This document shows positions 27,401 through 36,886 of a DNA stretch of 64,000 nucleotides, one piece after another. The position numbers and the translations under genes were made by a program. How positions within the stretch are numbered: the first letter of the stretch is position 1; each line of letters starts with the position of its first letter. Below the pieces are notes generated by a model, which made no database searches, was not told where the DNA came from, and saw nothing but the letters and a program-made list of their open reading frames with translations. The stretch is from Baylisascaris procyonis (lineage: Eukaryota > Nematoda > Chromadorea > Rhabditida > Ascarididae), in NCBI GenBank assembly GCA_037389465.1, contig JAZARR010000069.1:2041501-2105500 (forward strand). The letters run 5' to 3'.

Positions 27401-29797
27401 TTTTCCATGTGGTAAATTTTCCTGAAAGCAATGTTACGACAGCAGTATCCTGAAAAGGCTGACCGTCTTGTTATGCTGTAGAGGAAAGCGCAGTGAGGAA
27501 ACGAACTACCGAGATTTTTGCTTTCGCATAGTGCCCAAAGTAGTTCCTTTGCTGAAATTTTTGGCATGATGACCGCTAATAATACCAGACCAATTCTGCA
27601 GCAGATTCTTCACGCATATCTCGTTTCTTGTAAGCCTTTGGGAATCGCTTTCAGCCGATGGTCCCAACTTTCTGTCGCGTGCCAGCCTTTCCTTGCAAGT
27701 GGCGGGCTGAGCGTATTTTAGCATCTGCTGTTTATGTCTTTCTAGTGGAGTTGGCGTCGGAAAAACGTTGCACGTTTTTTCTGTCCAATGTTCGGTGCAT
27801 CTTATTCAGATGTTCTTGTCGCGTTTAGGAGATATGAGAACATTAGCAGTGTTGAATGAGGTCATTGATACCAGATAAGTTTTGCAGTGTGGAAGGCGGT
27901 GATGACAAATCGACATCTGACTTCTACAACCCGCTGTATATTTCCAATGACCCCTTTGGAGGCTATTCGAAACTATCGAGTGATGAAAGAGAGGTTGCGC
28001 TTTGTTCATTTTAACTTGCTGCCAGGCGAATCTGTAGCACGTTCAAGTCAGAAGTCTAACTTGGCTGCTAGCAACTTTTGCGTTCTAGTTTCAGTCTAGT
28101 GCTTGTAAAAAATGCTTTACTTTGACACATTTTCTGCATTCTGCAACGCATCATGCATAGGACTAGCTATGAGCGGTGCAACTGTTCGAGCACTCGAAAT
28201 TTGCCAAGTTCCGAAATTCAGGAAGCCTGGAACGGTTTGAGGAGCCTCCGAATGTTGCTGCCCAGGAATGATTTTCATGGAAGTCAACACCAACTAAGTA
28301 TTATGATGCTGGAAGGATGATTTGCAGAATAACTTTCCCTGGTTCATGTGTACTGATCCAATAAATACTAATTAGAATAATAAAATCTCATGCACTGTGC
28401 GATTTTTAGCGCAAATATTGTGCTATTAAGGCGGAGAGTCTATCTGCGTTTTACTAAATGCTGCTGTAGGTGCGTATGCTGCATGATTTCTCAAAATGCA
28501 CTAATCAGCTTGATTCCTTTGAAAAATTCACTCGATTAACCGTGAATTTCTTGTCCGATTATTGAGTAAATTTGCGTAAAATATTCGACTCGTGCTTTTG
28601 GCAACATCTTGCATTTTGAATATCCTTTTCTCTGGATTGTAATATGCAGTTTCCGTACGATGGTGTTGATAGATATGTTTTGTTTGCTGCTTCGAAGGGA
28701 GAGATTGCAAAAAAGTTAAACTCTGTTTGTTATTGAGGGAGCAATCTCGGAAAGCACATTTGACATCTCATATATTGTTCAGTCGATCGCGTTTACATAA
28801 CCGTTAAGGTGCGGTGTAGCTGAGCAATGAAAGAAGCGTCGAAAAAATGTAATCTATATTCGCAAGATGTAAACATTGCAGCAAGTTAAAGTGTTGGCGG
28901 GCTCTGATCCAACTCAAACGGCTGGACGTCTCTGTTTGTGGTCTCAAGATAACACCGAAGATGATCCTGATAAATATAACAGTTTCATAGAATATCGCCG
29001 TAGCTTACGATTGAAATGCGACCAAAGCTCCCGAGCAGCAGTCTTCAAGTTTACTCCCACTGCGAATACTCCCGACACACTATACTATCAGGTAGAATAT
29101 CGATTTTGTTAGCGAATAAGGTATCAAATTCCTAGTTTTTGAATGTTCTTGACTTGACATTGCGTCCTTAATTAATTGTAACTTTACACGGTGTTTTTGT
29201 TGCCAGCACTTCGACCAGGAATATGCAAATGCGTGGTCTAGCAGCGAGAAAAATGACAAACTGGACATGTGAAAGATTGTAGATCTATACGCCGATGATG
29301 CCCGCCGTGGAATGTGGCGTGCTGAGTGGATTTCTGAATGTTGATTTTGTTTTGAGTTGCTGAGAAAGATGGGCACAATTTATGAGATTGGCCAGTGGAG
29401 ATTGGGGAAATTTTTAAAGGATTTTGAACTTTTAATTTTCCAGCTTTTTAAGCGCGGAGCAAATTTTCGGCACAAAATTAGCGTTTTATTTATTCTGTGT
29501 CTTTTTTGTTCACGGGGTAATCAACTTGTGTTTTTCTTCTAAAATATGTTTTTGCGCTGTTTAACATCGATGTTGCAGAGTTACACCTCCTACAATATGG
29601 GTTGGAAAATCCATGTTGTTGACGATATACCCAAAGACATCGTCGATTTCACTGAGGAGCCGTATCAGTATGAAACTTGGTTGCAAAGTCAGAATCTGCT
29701 CGATTCTCCGAAGGGCTCAGTGTCAAGGGCTTCATCTTTAACAGGCGTATTATTGTGTGCACTGCATTTAGCAGTAATCTTATTGCTACTTGAATAG
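6445..29797 (+). CDS. Knickkopf/Skeletor-like DM13 protein, GPI-anchored (12 exons)
   Basis: Rebuilt exons: 6445-6487, 7357-7524, 12352-12408 (tentative), 13137-13246, 14391-14562, 16663-16750, 18146-18332, 19586-19705, 23287-23381, 27888-27993, 28882-29091, 29579-29797. Phases join without a stop, giving about 524 codons. Order seen: signal peptide (1-15), DM13 domain one (about 27-130), DM13 domain two (about 140-260), plastocyanin-like region (about 300-475) with NGYLADIYMKRGISY, VEGGDD, GRLCLW and LYYQ/MGWKIHV blocks, then a serine-rich spacer and a hydrophobic C-terminal tail ending LLLLE, as in a GPI signal. N-glycosylation sequons (NST, NET, NFS, NFT) fit secretion. Insect Knickkopf is a GPI-anchored protein that organises and protects chitin in cuticle; a similar matrix role in nematodes (eggshell, pharynx or cuticle) is inference. 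The DOMON domain of the insect protein is missing. Exon 3 is the weak point; the other joins are well supported. Confidence 0.88.
7357..7524 (+). CDS. Exon 2: first half of DM13 domain one
   Basis: Acceptor TTTCAG, donor CAG|GTAATT, phase 1 to 1. Encodes a DM13 start (YGVFIGELPD, GRVYVINETALQIANFSY, NGKAPG). The NGKAPG end matches the DGDKAPG end of the second DM13 exon at 14391-14562, at the same intron position and phase. Confidence 0.9.
7750..7809 (+). repeat. Two-copy 30-bp tandem repeat in intron 2
   Basis: Copies at 7750-7779 and 7780-7809 share the ATGTTTATC-GTCGGCA-ACAATA-CTCG backbone and differ at a few bases. The repeat lies inside intron 2 and nothing suggests it is coding. Confidence 0.7.
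11536..11572. repeat. Imperfect inverted repeat in intron 2
   Basis: The arms ATGACGCTCTAAAGTG and CACTTCAGAGTGCGTCAT pair with one mismatch and a small bulge around a 3-base loop. It lies in the long intron between exons 2 and 3. It could be a remnant of a small inverted-repeat element; no other part of one is visible. Confidence 0.5.
12352..12408 (+). CDS. Exon 3 (tentative): middle of DM13 domain one
   Basis: Acceptor GCTTCCAG, donor TTGC|GTAAAT, phase 1 to 1. Encodes HDYSWSATVQVDMYFKDL, in the place where the second DM13 has DGYFFVGRGPNVAHDAG. Similarity is weak, but position, phase and aromatic pattern fit, and without some exon here the DM13 fold would be incomplete. The open frame continues past the chosen donor (RKSGIRLKKA), so the 3' end could lie slightly further on. 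Confidence 0.45.
13137..13246 (+). CDS. Exon 4: end of DM13 domain one
   Basis: Encodes TPLGRYDNAERVVLILPG and then FRSFSLFCVKYE, matching the DM13 pattern of a strand ending LPG followed by FSVWC. It ends in phase 0 at GAG|GTGTTT. The acceptor is read as TTTCAGAG; using TTTCAG instead shifts the start by two bases to 13135 and would need a different phase from exon 3. Confidence 0.75.
13338..13362 (-). other. Potential G-quadruplex tract in intron 4 (G-rich on - strand)
   Basis: Four C-runs of 4-6 bases on the + strand (13338-13343, 13345-13348, 13350-13354, 13358-13362), separated by one to three bases, within a longer pyrimidine stretch. The template strand could fold as a G-quadruplex. 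No function is shown. Confidence 0.5.
14391..14562 (+). CDS. Exon 5: DM13 domain one/two junction and start of DM13 two
   Basis: Acceptor ACTTGCAG, donor CCTG|GTAAGT, phase 0 to 1. It begins HNFGTVIIP, completing the end motif of the first DM13 (CVKYE-HNFGTVIIP, like the family's C-x5-DFGHV). It then runs through FLVNELRGSRYNVGSG to FTFDGDKAPG of the second DM13. Confidence 0.92.
16663..16750 (+). CDS. Exon 6: middle of DM13 domain two
   Basis: Acceptor TGTTTAG, donor GAGCT|GTGAGT, phase 1 to 2. Encodes GYFFVGRGPNVAHDAGVKVP, the core aromatic strand of DM13 (consensus like AYFWVG), ending RGRDTPE. Confidence 0.92.
18146..18332 (+). CDS. Exon 7: end of DM13 domain two
   Basis: Acceptor ATTGCAG, donor CGA|GTGAGT, phase 2 to 0. 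Encodes GQDIIIDLPEEYDINHIDWL, SVYCYKFRVNFGHV and a proline-rich linker IPPYVPPQKR. This is the most typical DM13 stretch in the gene (LP-x-DI-x-WLSV-x-C-x5-FGHV). Confidence 0.95.
18899..18927. repeat. Perfect 10-bp hairpin in intron 7
   Basis: The arms AAATGCATCT (18899-18908) and AGATGCATTT (18918-18927) flank a 9-base loop. It lies in the intron where insect relatives would have DOMON-coding exons. Confidence 0.7.
19586..19705 (+). CDS. Exon 8: start of plastocyanin-like region
   Basis: Acceptor CTTTTTAG, donor CAG|GTTTGA, phase 0 to 0, 40 codons. Encodes YDDIELSKVEGWPVNS and NFTFQLGPPGGHRGYQ. The latter resembles the FY-x-QMGP-x-GG-x-xGY block that follows the DOMON domain in insect Knickkopf. 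It joins in phase directly to exon 7, skipping any DOMON segment. Confidence 0.85.
20010..20071 (+). repeat. Short direct repeat around an AT-rich tract in intron 8
   Basis: TATAGAGGAGCCAT occurs at 20010-20023 and again at 20058-20071, flanking a TA-rich stretch. It is a simple local duplication with no sign of function. Confidence 0.6.
23287..23381 (+). CDS. Exon 9: plastocyanin-like region
   Basis: Acceptor TATTTCAG, donor TTGAT|GTAAGT, phase 0 to 2. Encodes PGKFVWYVNGYLADIYMKRG and ISYTL, matching the family's WYINGLL...VRGKTYTF strand. Confidence 0.92.
27888..27993 (+). CDS. Exon 10: plastocyanin-like region
   Basis: Acceptor TTTTGCAG, donor GAGAG|GTTGCG, phase 2 to 0. Encodes VEGGDDKSTSDFYNPLYISN and DPFGGYSKLSSDERE, the counterpart of VEGG-N...YHPFYI-x-D-x-x-GG in insect relatives. 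It lies within a 5.5 kb stretch between exons 9 and 11. Confidence 0.92.
28882..29091 (+). CDS. Exon 11: plastocyanin-like region
   Basis: Acceptor CATTGCAG, donor CAG|GTAGAA, phase 0 to 0, 70 codons. Encodes VKVLAGSDPTQTAGRLCLW, LRLKCDQSS and FTPTANTPDTLYYQ. The GRLC-W, L-x-LKCD and NTPD-x-x-YYQ elements are characteristic of the C-terminal domain of Knickkopf/Skeletor proteins. Confidence 0.95.
29579..29797 (+). CDS. Exon 12: C-terminus with GPI-type tail, stop at 29795-29797
   Basis: Acceptor GATGTTGCAG. Begins SYTSYNMGWKIHVVDD, the family's last conserved block (GWKIHV), then an acidic, serine-rich spacer (SPKGSVSRASS) and a hydrophobic end (LTGVLLCALHLAVILLLLE). A short polar tail after a hydrophobic run, preceded by small residues, is the usual form of a GPI-attachment signal. 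A single-pass membrane anchor is less likely because no cytoplasmic tail follows. Confidence 0.93.
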   Translation, partial: SYTSYNMGWKIHVVDDIPKDIVDFTEEPYQYETWLQSQNLLDSPKGSVSRASSLTGVLLCALHLAVILLLLE

Positions 29798-29911
29798 CCA
29801 TGTCGAGGTGCGACATTGATCTCCTGGTGAATGATGATTTTGAATTGCTTGCCAAGGATATCAAAAGGCAAGTTTTTATGAGTGTCGTATTTCATGAATG
29901 CTGTGGCCAGA

Positions 29912-29938
29912 GGGGGGGGGGGTGGGAGGGGAGAAGGG
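29912..29938 (+). other. G-quadruplex-like tract just after the Knickkopf-like stop codon
   Basis: An 11-G run is followed by GGG, GGGG and GGG with spacers of one to four bases. It starts 115 bases after the stop codon, so it probably lies in the 3' UTR. No AATAAA was found nearby; an ATTAAA sits at 30068-30073. Any effect on RNA processing is inference. Confidence 0.55.
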
Positions 29939-30588
29939 AGGAGCATTTTAATAACTTTTTTCTTTAGCCGTTGGGAATGGGCAACAACATGCGTATATTG
30001 CAAGCAATTCCAAGTTCTTCACCATATCATCCGCTCATATGATTGTTTTGCGAAACATGAACATCATATTAAATACTGTGCTCTGCGGGTGACACATTGC
30101 CTGCCCCCTCCTTGTATTTCACTTGAACTTTTGTTTATGATAACCGACTTTGTGTTGTGCTGAATTTTTATTTGATAATAGTATATGCAAAGTTACGATT
30201 GATGTCGTGAGCGTATTTGTTTGTATGTGAATTTGCGTGCTGGAGTCCGTCAGTGGTAGAGTTTGAAGAATATTGCGAGTCAAAGATGGTCGTAAAGGTG
30301 TGATTGATGCATGATGCATCAACTATGAGATTGATTTGAGCCGCGCTTTGCGGCATCCACACGTTTTTGATTTTCCTGCCTGAAATGTCGGAATTGGTTA
30401 GCCATCTTCATTCACTTCGACTGCTATTTGTGTTATTGGCCATCCTTTGTTGATCGGTCGGAAAAGTAAGCCTTCATAAGTTTCCATGCTTATGATGGGG
30501 AGCGCTTTTCTAATGTCGGTGGTGAGTACTGAACTCTTAACCCACTTCTCCTAATCAAAATCGCGGCAGCTGGCTAAGATCCTAAACC

Positions 30589-30635
30589 TAATATTTCTAA
30601 TATATTGACTCCCCATACTTCTAATATGTTGACTT
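30589..30635 (+). repeat. Two-copy imperfect tandem repeat
   Basis: A unit close to TTCTAATATRTTGACTYCC occurs twice in a row with a few differences. It is in intergenic DNA and no function is evident. Confidence 0.5.
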
Positions 30636-31197
30636 CCTTGATTCAATTCATCTCCTCCAGAATGTCTTCGTTTGTCATCGTCGTTCACTGAGGGTCCCAA
30701 CCCTTTCTTCACGGATCCTTCGATTTCCAAAGTGCTCTTCTAATTTTGTTATTGTGTATACCAAATAGCGGAAATTCGTGCTTATGGTCCATTATGTGCA
30801 ATATTTTTCGTTTAAAAACACACTGTTCGCAAATCGCCGAAATCTTTTGGCGAAATCGCTTTGCAAATCCCTTACGTTTTTTATTCGAGGTGGTGACATA
30901 AAATCATCGATAGTCTTCAACTCAGTTTTCTTCAGTGGGCGATTCACCGCTTTGTCTATCCACAATTTTTGCTTAACTTCCCGCTTACCCACATGCCGAT
31001 TTTATGTAGGGTCACAGAGTGTTGCCCATTGCCTTACCTATCTGTGTAACCGTTCCAAAATCGCTCCGCAATTATTGTCAGAGCTCTGCCATTTCCTGGT
31101 CGCTCAACTCCCTCCCCCCTTTCTGCCCCCTCACCTGTCCTATTCCTGATCAAAAATCGTTTGCAAAAGAGCCAAAGTGATTGTCTCTACCCAACCG

Positions 31198-31244
31198 TCT
31201 CATCGTTGAAACGATGAGAGCACAGTGTGAGTGAGAGCACAGTG
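31198..31244. repeat. Tight hairpin followed by a 13-bp direct repeat
   Basis: The arms TCTCATCGTT and AACGATGAGA (31198-31219) form a perfect 10-bp stem with a 2-base gap. TGAGAGCACAGTG occurs at 31215-31227 and 31232-31244, the first copy overlapping the hairpin. Confidence 0.7.
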
Positions 31245-32690
31245 ACAGCGTCTGGAACGTACCATAAGCGGTTTTATAATAGAACCCAGTCACAAAAGAA
31301 ACTGAAGAATGCTTTTCCCATCGCAGAAAATTTTACTTGCTAGAAGTCTGCAATGAAGGTTTTAGAACATGAAGCCACGGAGCAAAAAAAGTTTGTTCTT
31401 CATGACACCAAACTCCGAAGCTTTGCATTATTTCAGTCGAGAGCACCAGTCGAGTGGACTATTGATAGAGACTGGTCCGGTGGCATCCAAGACAATTCGT
31501 TTTACAGCGATACTTTCACAAATGGCGCAGCATCGTGGAATGCATAAACGCTACTATTTTAATGCTAACATGTGTGAAACACTTGCATTGACGGATCCAT
31601 TCTGCGAGATGGGTGGTCTCACTCGTCTATCAAAACCACAGCGCAGTAGCGAGCGTCCTCTCACTGTTCTCACTCCATGATATTCCTCTAGCGCATGGAG
31701 GAGGGTTGTAATAGCTTTCTGTGTGTTCAGAAAATGGGCCACAATGGACTGATAAGTGAGCACCGAGAAAAATTAGCACTTGTGCCAGAACCGATGGTGA
31801 AAATTGAATCTTTGTCGGCAAAAGCAGGCAGAGGAATGGAGATTTTGTTTGATGCAGAAAAATTGGGCATTGCGAAGAAAAACTCAAGAAAAGCAATTAG
31901 AAAGTGCACAAATGTGGCTCCATTTCTATTAGCAAAGACTACTCATAGCAATGTTTGCGTCCAAATTTTAATTTGGGGGTGTCGAGGACGGTTTTGGCAA
32001 CATGACAATCCTGTATTGTTGAGGAGTGTCTACGTGATACTTCCGAATTCTGAATTTTCAAACAAACATCCGAGCACTCTTAAGTTGCCTTGAACTGAAA
32101 ATGAAGGTATTGAATATTTCAAGGATGTCATAATATCTTGTAAAGCAGAGCGACGATTACTATGTCGTTTTACTATACTTGCGATTACTATGTGGCCAAA
32201 GCAGGCATACCTATTCCATCTCTTCATTCCTTTGAGAGAGGTAGCACATATCAGTCCAAGCCGATAAAAAGAATCTTGTAGAAATAAAGTTGTGATGAAG
32301 AAAGTGCGTCAGCTAAAGTGGTGTTAAGGTTCTGCGCTGACGTTTTGGCCTTTGAAGAGATAATCGTTGCGCTATGGCCTACCTAGTAACAAATATGGGA
32401 AATGGCTCAGGACTGAGGCTTCGCTCACGGCGATAATTGATTAGTGATTCTCAGATATGTCCTTGATGTTTATGGCTGTGCTTTTTCTTCGAACATCATA
32501 AACGCTATCGTCAATAAGCATTTAACTTCATTTCCGCTCCTAATGGATGCATTGCGGAGTAATTTCTTCGTCGTGCAATTGCTACGGTAATTTCAGTCCA
32601 CTGCGTTCGGTGTTGAATCGACACGCTCATCCATCACTATTTTTGTGAGGAATTTTTCAAATATTTGCTGAATCTGATTACATTTTTAGA

Positions 32691-32724
32691 ATGTGCTTTA
32701 AGGTTCAAATTATTTAAAGCACAT
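32691..32724. repeat. 11-bp inverted repeat with 12-base loop
   Basis: ATGTGCTTTAA (32691-32701) pairs perfectly with TTAAAGCACAT (32714-32724). It lies in convergent intergenic DNA. The stem is too short for a typical miRNA precursor. Confidence 0.65.
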
Positions 32725-35700
32725 GTTCGTATGAAATTTACGAAATATGGCAAGCAGAACGGTCAGTTTGCCTAAATTAGAGCATCTTTCGGTTGCTTGC
32801 ATCAAACTGTTTTCAATAAAATACTCTTTACCCCGAATCCGTGGACTGGAATCACATTTGAGTAACCTCTATTGCTACTTTCTACTCGTTCCACGAACAG
32901 CAGCAAATATTATAATATATATTTGTTGCCAGCAGCGCTTGCTACGTAGTGCAAGTAGCTTGGGGCATTAAAGACAGTCCAAAGAGCCACTTAAGATTTC
33001 AAGCGTTTCTTCTTTCTAGTTTTCTTCACTCATGCGCTGACTTCTCGTCCAGTTGAAGAGGTGCTGCTATAACTGCCGCAAGAATCAATTCATTCCCTCA
33101 ATGCGTCCTTATATAATGACCTTCTCCACTATAATTTTTAGTCATTTCTCCCTCCTCTTGTTGGGTGGTCGGATTGTACGAAGCAAATGCCCACTGGACA
33201 AATGTGGCCCAAGCGTGGGGAAATTTCACCATCGTGCTTATAAACTATTCTCCCTTATTAGCAATACTCCATGACTTTGCGTTTTGCAATCTTCGTGCAT
33301 TGTGTTGTGCCACGACACCAAAATGTCATGCCAGCGACTGCTTATCGCCGGACTTCTCCGCTGGTTACGCCGCCCTGATGAGAACGGCAAGACCGATGGT
33401 GTGGTAAAGGTTTGGTGACGTCACATTTGGACAGAACTGTCGTATAACAGTCCTTGGCACGTGCCCAAGTGCAGCAGAACATAAAATTATGGAACCAACC
33501 AGACTGCTGGGATCTACAAAAACGAGTAGAGAAATTTCCCTTTCCTTTTGCTATACTGGCCCGATACATTTTGCTACAGGGTGGTCACTGGCGCAATGTA
33601 CGACGCATGTCGTTCACAGTGCATTTTATTAGACATGTAAAGATTGCGCTGACCGATATTGCTAAAACTGGACTAAGTAACGGAGCGAAATCCAAGGATA
33701 TAGCCGGAAACATTGACTTGAGGTGATGAGAAGTTTTGGAAGGACCCCATAGCATGAGGAAGTAGCAAACGAAAAAACGAGCCGGTCAACTAGCACCTCA
33801 AAAAACTTTAGGTTATCGTGTGAATGGAAGAGTGCTATAGAAACCTCGAAAGGTTCTTACGAAACTCTGGGACAGCAGTTTTCCCATACCGCTCAGGCGG
33901 TTATATACTTTCATTGGTAGCCTCCACCCACCGAAATACGGCCACTCATGGCACCTCACTTCATAATCTAGCGAGACTCTTAGGGCTTTCATAGTGGAAT
34001 GCTTGAGTTATGGAACCACAGCCCTCAGAACTAGTCAGTGGAAATGGTTCAGGCAAATTTCTGGCTCATCAGGCCCTATAAAAGGGGGTAAGGGTTACAG
34101 TCTTAGAATGCGAAATTTAATACATTTTCCTCTGGCTTTACTTGTATTTTTGAAAATTTCTATTCGCATTTTTTTGGAAGAAAGGGAAAGGAAAAACATT
34201 CATTTCGCCTCTACAAATATAATTCTCACACCGTTTTATCGAAAAGTGCATATTAAGCAGCTGAAAATCCCACTGAGACATCCACCTTGATAGTCTTTGC
34301 GTTAAGTCTTTCCAAATGGAATAAATCCGTTCAGACGGTGCGAAAACTTCTTCAAGAGGAATGCAAGCAATCTACAGTGAGCTTTCATTGAGAGCATTCA
34401 TTACTTTCAAAAACTTTCGTCCAATTTCCAATGCACGTGTCGCACATGTGTATCGAAAATCGAAGTGAAATTGCGGGTCATCAGGACAAGACTTGCATCG
34501 AAACGTTCAAATCTGCTTTAGATTCTATAAACATGCCTTGGCCTCAGCGAATGCAGCGTTTTACTTTTCCACCGTCCACAGTTGAGACCAGAATATTTGA
34601 AAACGCGCAGGCAGTGCCTCAAAATTACACTAAATACAGAACTTCATGTATGAAATTGCACTGTTCCTACGACTAAAGTTGTCGTGCCCTAGACTTGCAT
34701 TTTTTTTACGAAAGACTGGAGGAAAGAGAAAGTTAAAGGAATTTTGTCGAAGCTAAACACGTGGCCTTGACCACATTTTCTGCTTTCCTCAACGTATTTC
34801 ATGAAATGCATCGTTCCCCGAACATGACCGGATGGTGCATCTGCATGTAACAAGCTGCGTATGGCGCAAAGTCGAACAACATTGAATGGGGCCAGCTATC
34901 TTCACTTCTCATAGCTGATTAGCGGTCCTCAGTTTCGAAACTTGCACATTTAATAATGTTTCCATTTGATGAGCATAAAATAAATGAAAAATAAAATTAA
35001 TACCACGGCTTAGGAACACTTATAATCAGAAGTTGCCGCCACAAATAGAAAAACTGTTTACTGGCAGGCGCCGTGCTTATGACGGTTATCCACTTATGCT
35101 ATCCACTTATTAACAATCAAAAGAACCTTCAAAAGTATGAAACTGAATTTGCTTCCGTCTTCTCAGTTCAAAAGTACAACAACTGGACTGGAGTTTGAAT
35201 TCAAATGGTACATCAAGTACAACATTTTATGCGTTTACATAACAAAGTGCTACACTTACGTATGTTTGGGCCAGATCAGACAGAACTGTTTCAGACAGAC
35301 TAGCTAGTAATTAGTTCAGTATAGGTTCGCTGACGCTTATCAGGTGTGTCGTTCCGCTGCGAACTTCATTTGATAAGTGCTACCAAGTGAAGGAAATAGA
35401 ATAAAAGCACGCTAAGAGATATCCTTGACTTCAGATTTAAGAGGAAGAAATACAAAGTGAAATGAAGAGAATCAGGAAATATAATCTTGAATAAATCTGC
35501 TTAATGTCAAATGTCTAAAACACTTTCTACAACTCAATGAAGAGAATCACCTTCAACGAATAATGTACAAATATGACATCATCTTTTAAGAACGCACGAG
35601 ATGCAACAATGTAAAAAATAGCAACCACTTAGGAAAAAATCTGTACGAAAGTGCGGCAAACGCTGGCTCAATGATCGTTGAACAGGCAAATTAGGATTTG

Positions 35701-36543
35701 AGGACTTTTCATGAATCAGTTTCCGAGTACAGTTAAAAATATGTGCTGAATAATGAGAAAATGGACAAGAAATTCAATTTACATCAACCTTCGAATGCCG
35801 CAAAGCACCACACATACGCATAGATCGACTACAAAAATATGTCACAGAGGAAATTTTAGCGCAAATACCGGCATCACTGCTCGTCTTTAAAGTCAACGGC
35901 AATAATCAAGTGCTGTAGCGGTGGTTAGTTTTTTCATTCAAGCCGCAGCCGTGCTGACAATTTGAATAAGTTGACAGCATACGGTGGAGGCGACTCCCCT
36001 CAGGAATGCCTTGGAGCTCGCTGTATGGTGCATTATAAAACGGCACTTCACTTCTATAGCTAGGTACGATGAAAAAGACTTAGTTGAGGGGGCAGGGACT
36101 CAACTAGGATATGAGGAACGGTCATCCCTATAAAATTAATAAAACACAGGTCGCTGAAATCTTAGAAACCTCATAACTGCCATGATAGCTTCCATGCGAC
36201 TAACTTCTCGTTGAAATTCTCTGCAATACATCTACTATTATAACCGTTTACTCCAACACGTCCGGAAAGGTTGATGTGCCTAACTGCATACCGATGTGTA
36301 AATCGTCCCGTAATTTTCTCATAGCACAACGAAATGCGACAGAAACAAACGAGTGTTTCAGCTTCATCACCGGACCACACATTAGATTGCTAATAAGCGA
36401 TGAGTTTCGCTTTCAAGTTATCTCAACTCAACGCAGCAATGTGCGCTCAAAATAGAAATGAAACGCGCACAAAACAAATCAGCAGGAAGTTGACGCTAGT
36501 ATATATGGAGTAAATGAACTTGGCCATATCAGTTCCAACCTGA

Positions 36544-36886
36544 CTATTCAGCCGTTTGTAAAATATGGCGATGCTGATGATGCGCAATATCGGCAAGCAG
36601 TGCAGCACCGCTGAGTGCACCCAAATCCACAGACGTGAATACCGCGTGCGGAGATATGAGTGCATGTGTGCTGCTGCTCAACGAGCTGCTGCTTGTCGAC
36701 GATGTTGCACTTGCAGACAACGCACTCTGCATGTGGCTCGGTGCCGTAGGACTCATCGCATTTTCGGCGTCTGCTTCAGGTGCCCACTCTCTCGTTCGAC
36801 TTCCGCCTTTGTTTTTCATCATATTCTTGTACTCATTTATACGCACCTTTTTACCGTCTACCACGCACGTTCGCTTTGGTCTTGGC
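36544..36886 (-). CDS. egl-13: SoxD exon 10: C-terminal tail and stop
   Basis: Acceptor TTTATAG, phase 2, stop TAG at 36546-36544. Begins [20 protein letters not shown], the SoxD-specific sequence after the HMG box, then a Ser/Ala-rich tail ([31 protein letters not shown]). The tail is shorter than in vertebrate Sox5/6. Two other AGs upstream would give other phases and do not fit exon 9. Confidence 0.93.

Larger units (their letters stand above)
29798..36543. other. Convergent intergenic region, no gene seen
   Basis: Lies between the 3' end of the Knickkopf-like gene and the 3' end of the SoxD gene. It must contain both 3' UTRs. Open frames such as 31369-31680, 33454-33726 and 34431-34676 show no domain that I recognise. 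Small hairpins and repeats are listed separately. Confidence 0.6.

Noticed and set aside
33454..33726. Open frame with a helix-turn-helix-like end (LTDIAKTGLSNGAKSKDIAG), considered as a Tc1-type transposase start
   Set aside because: The similarity is too weak; no DDE residues or terminal inverted repeats were found nearby.
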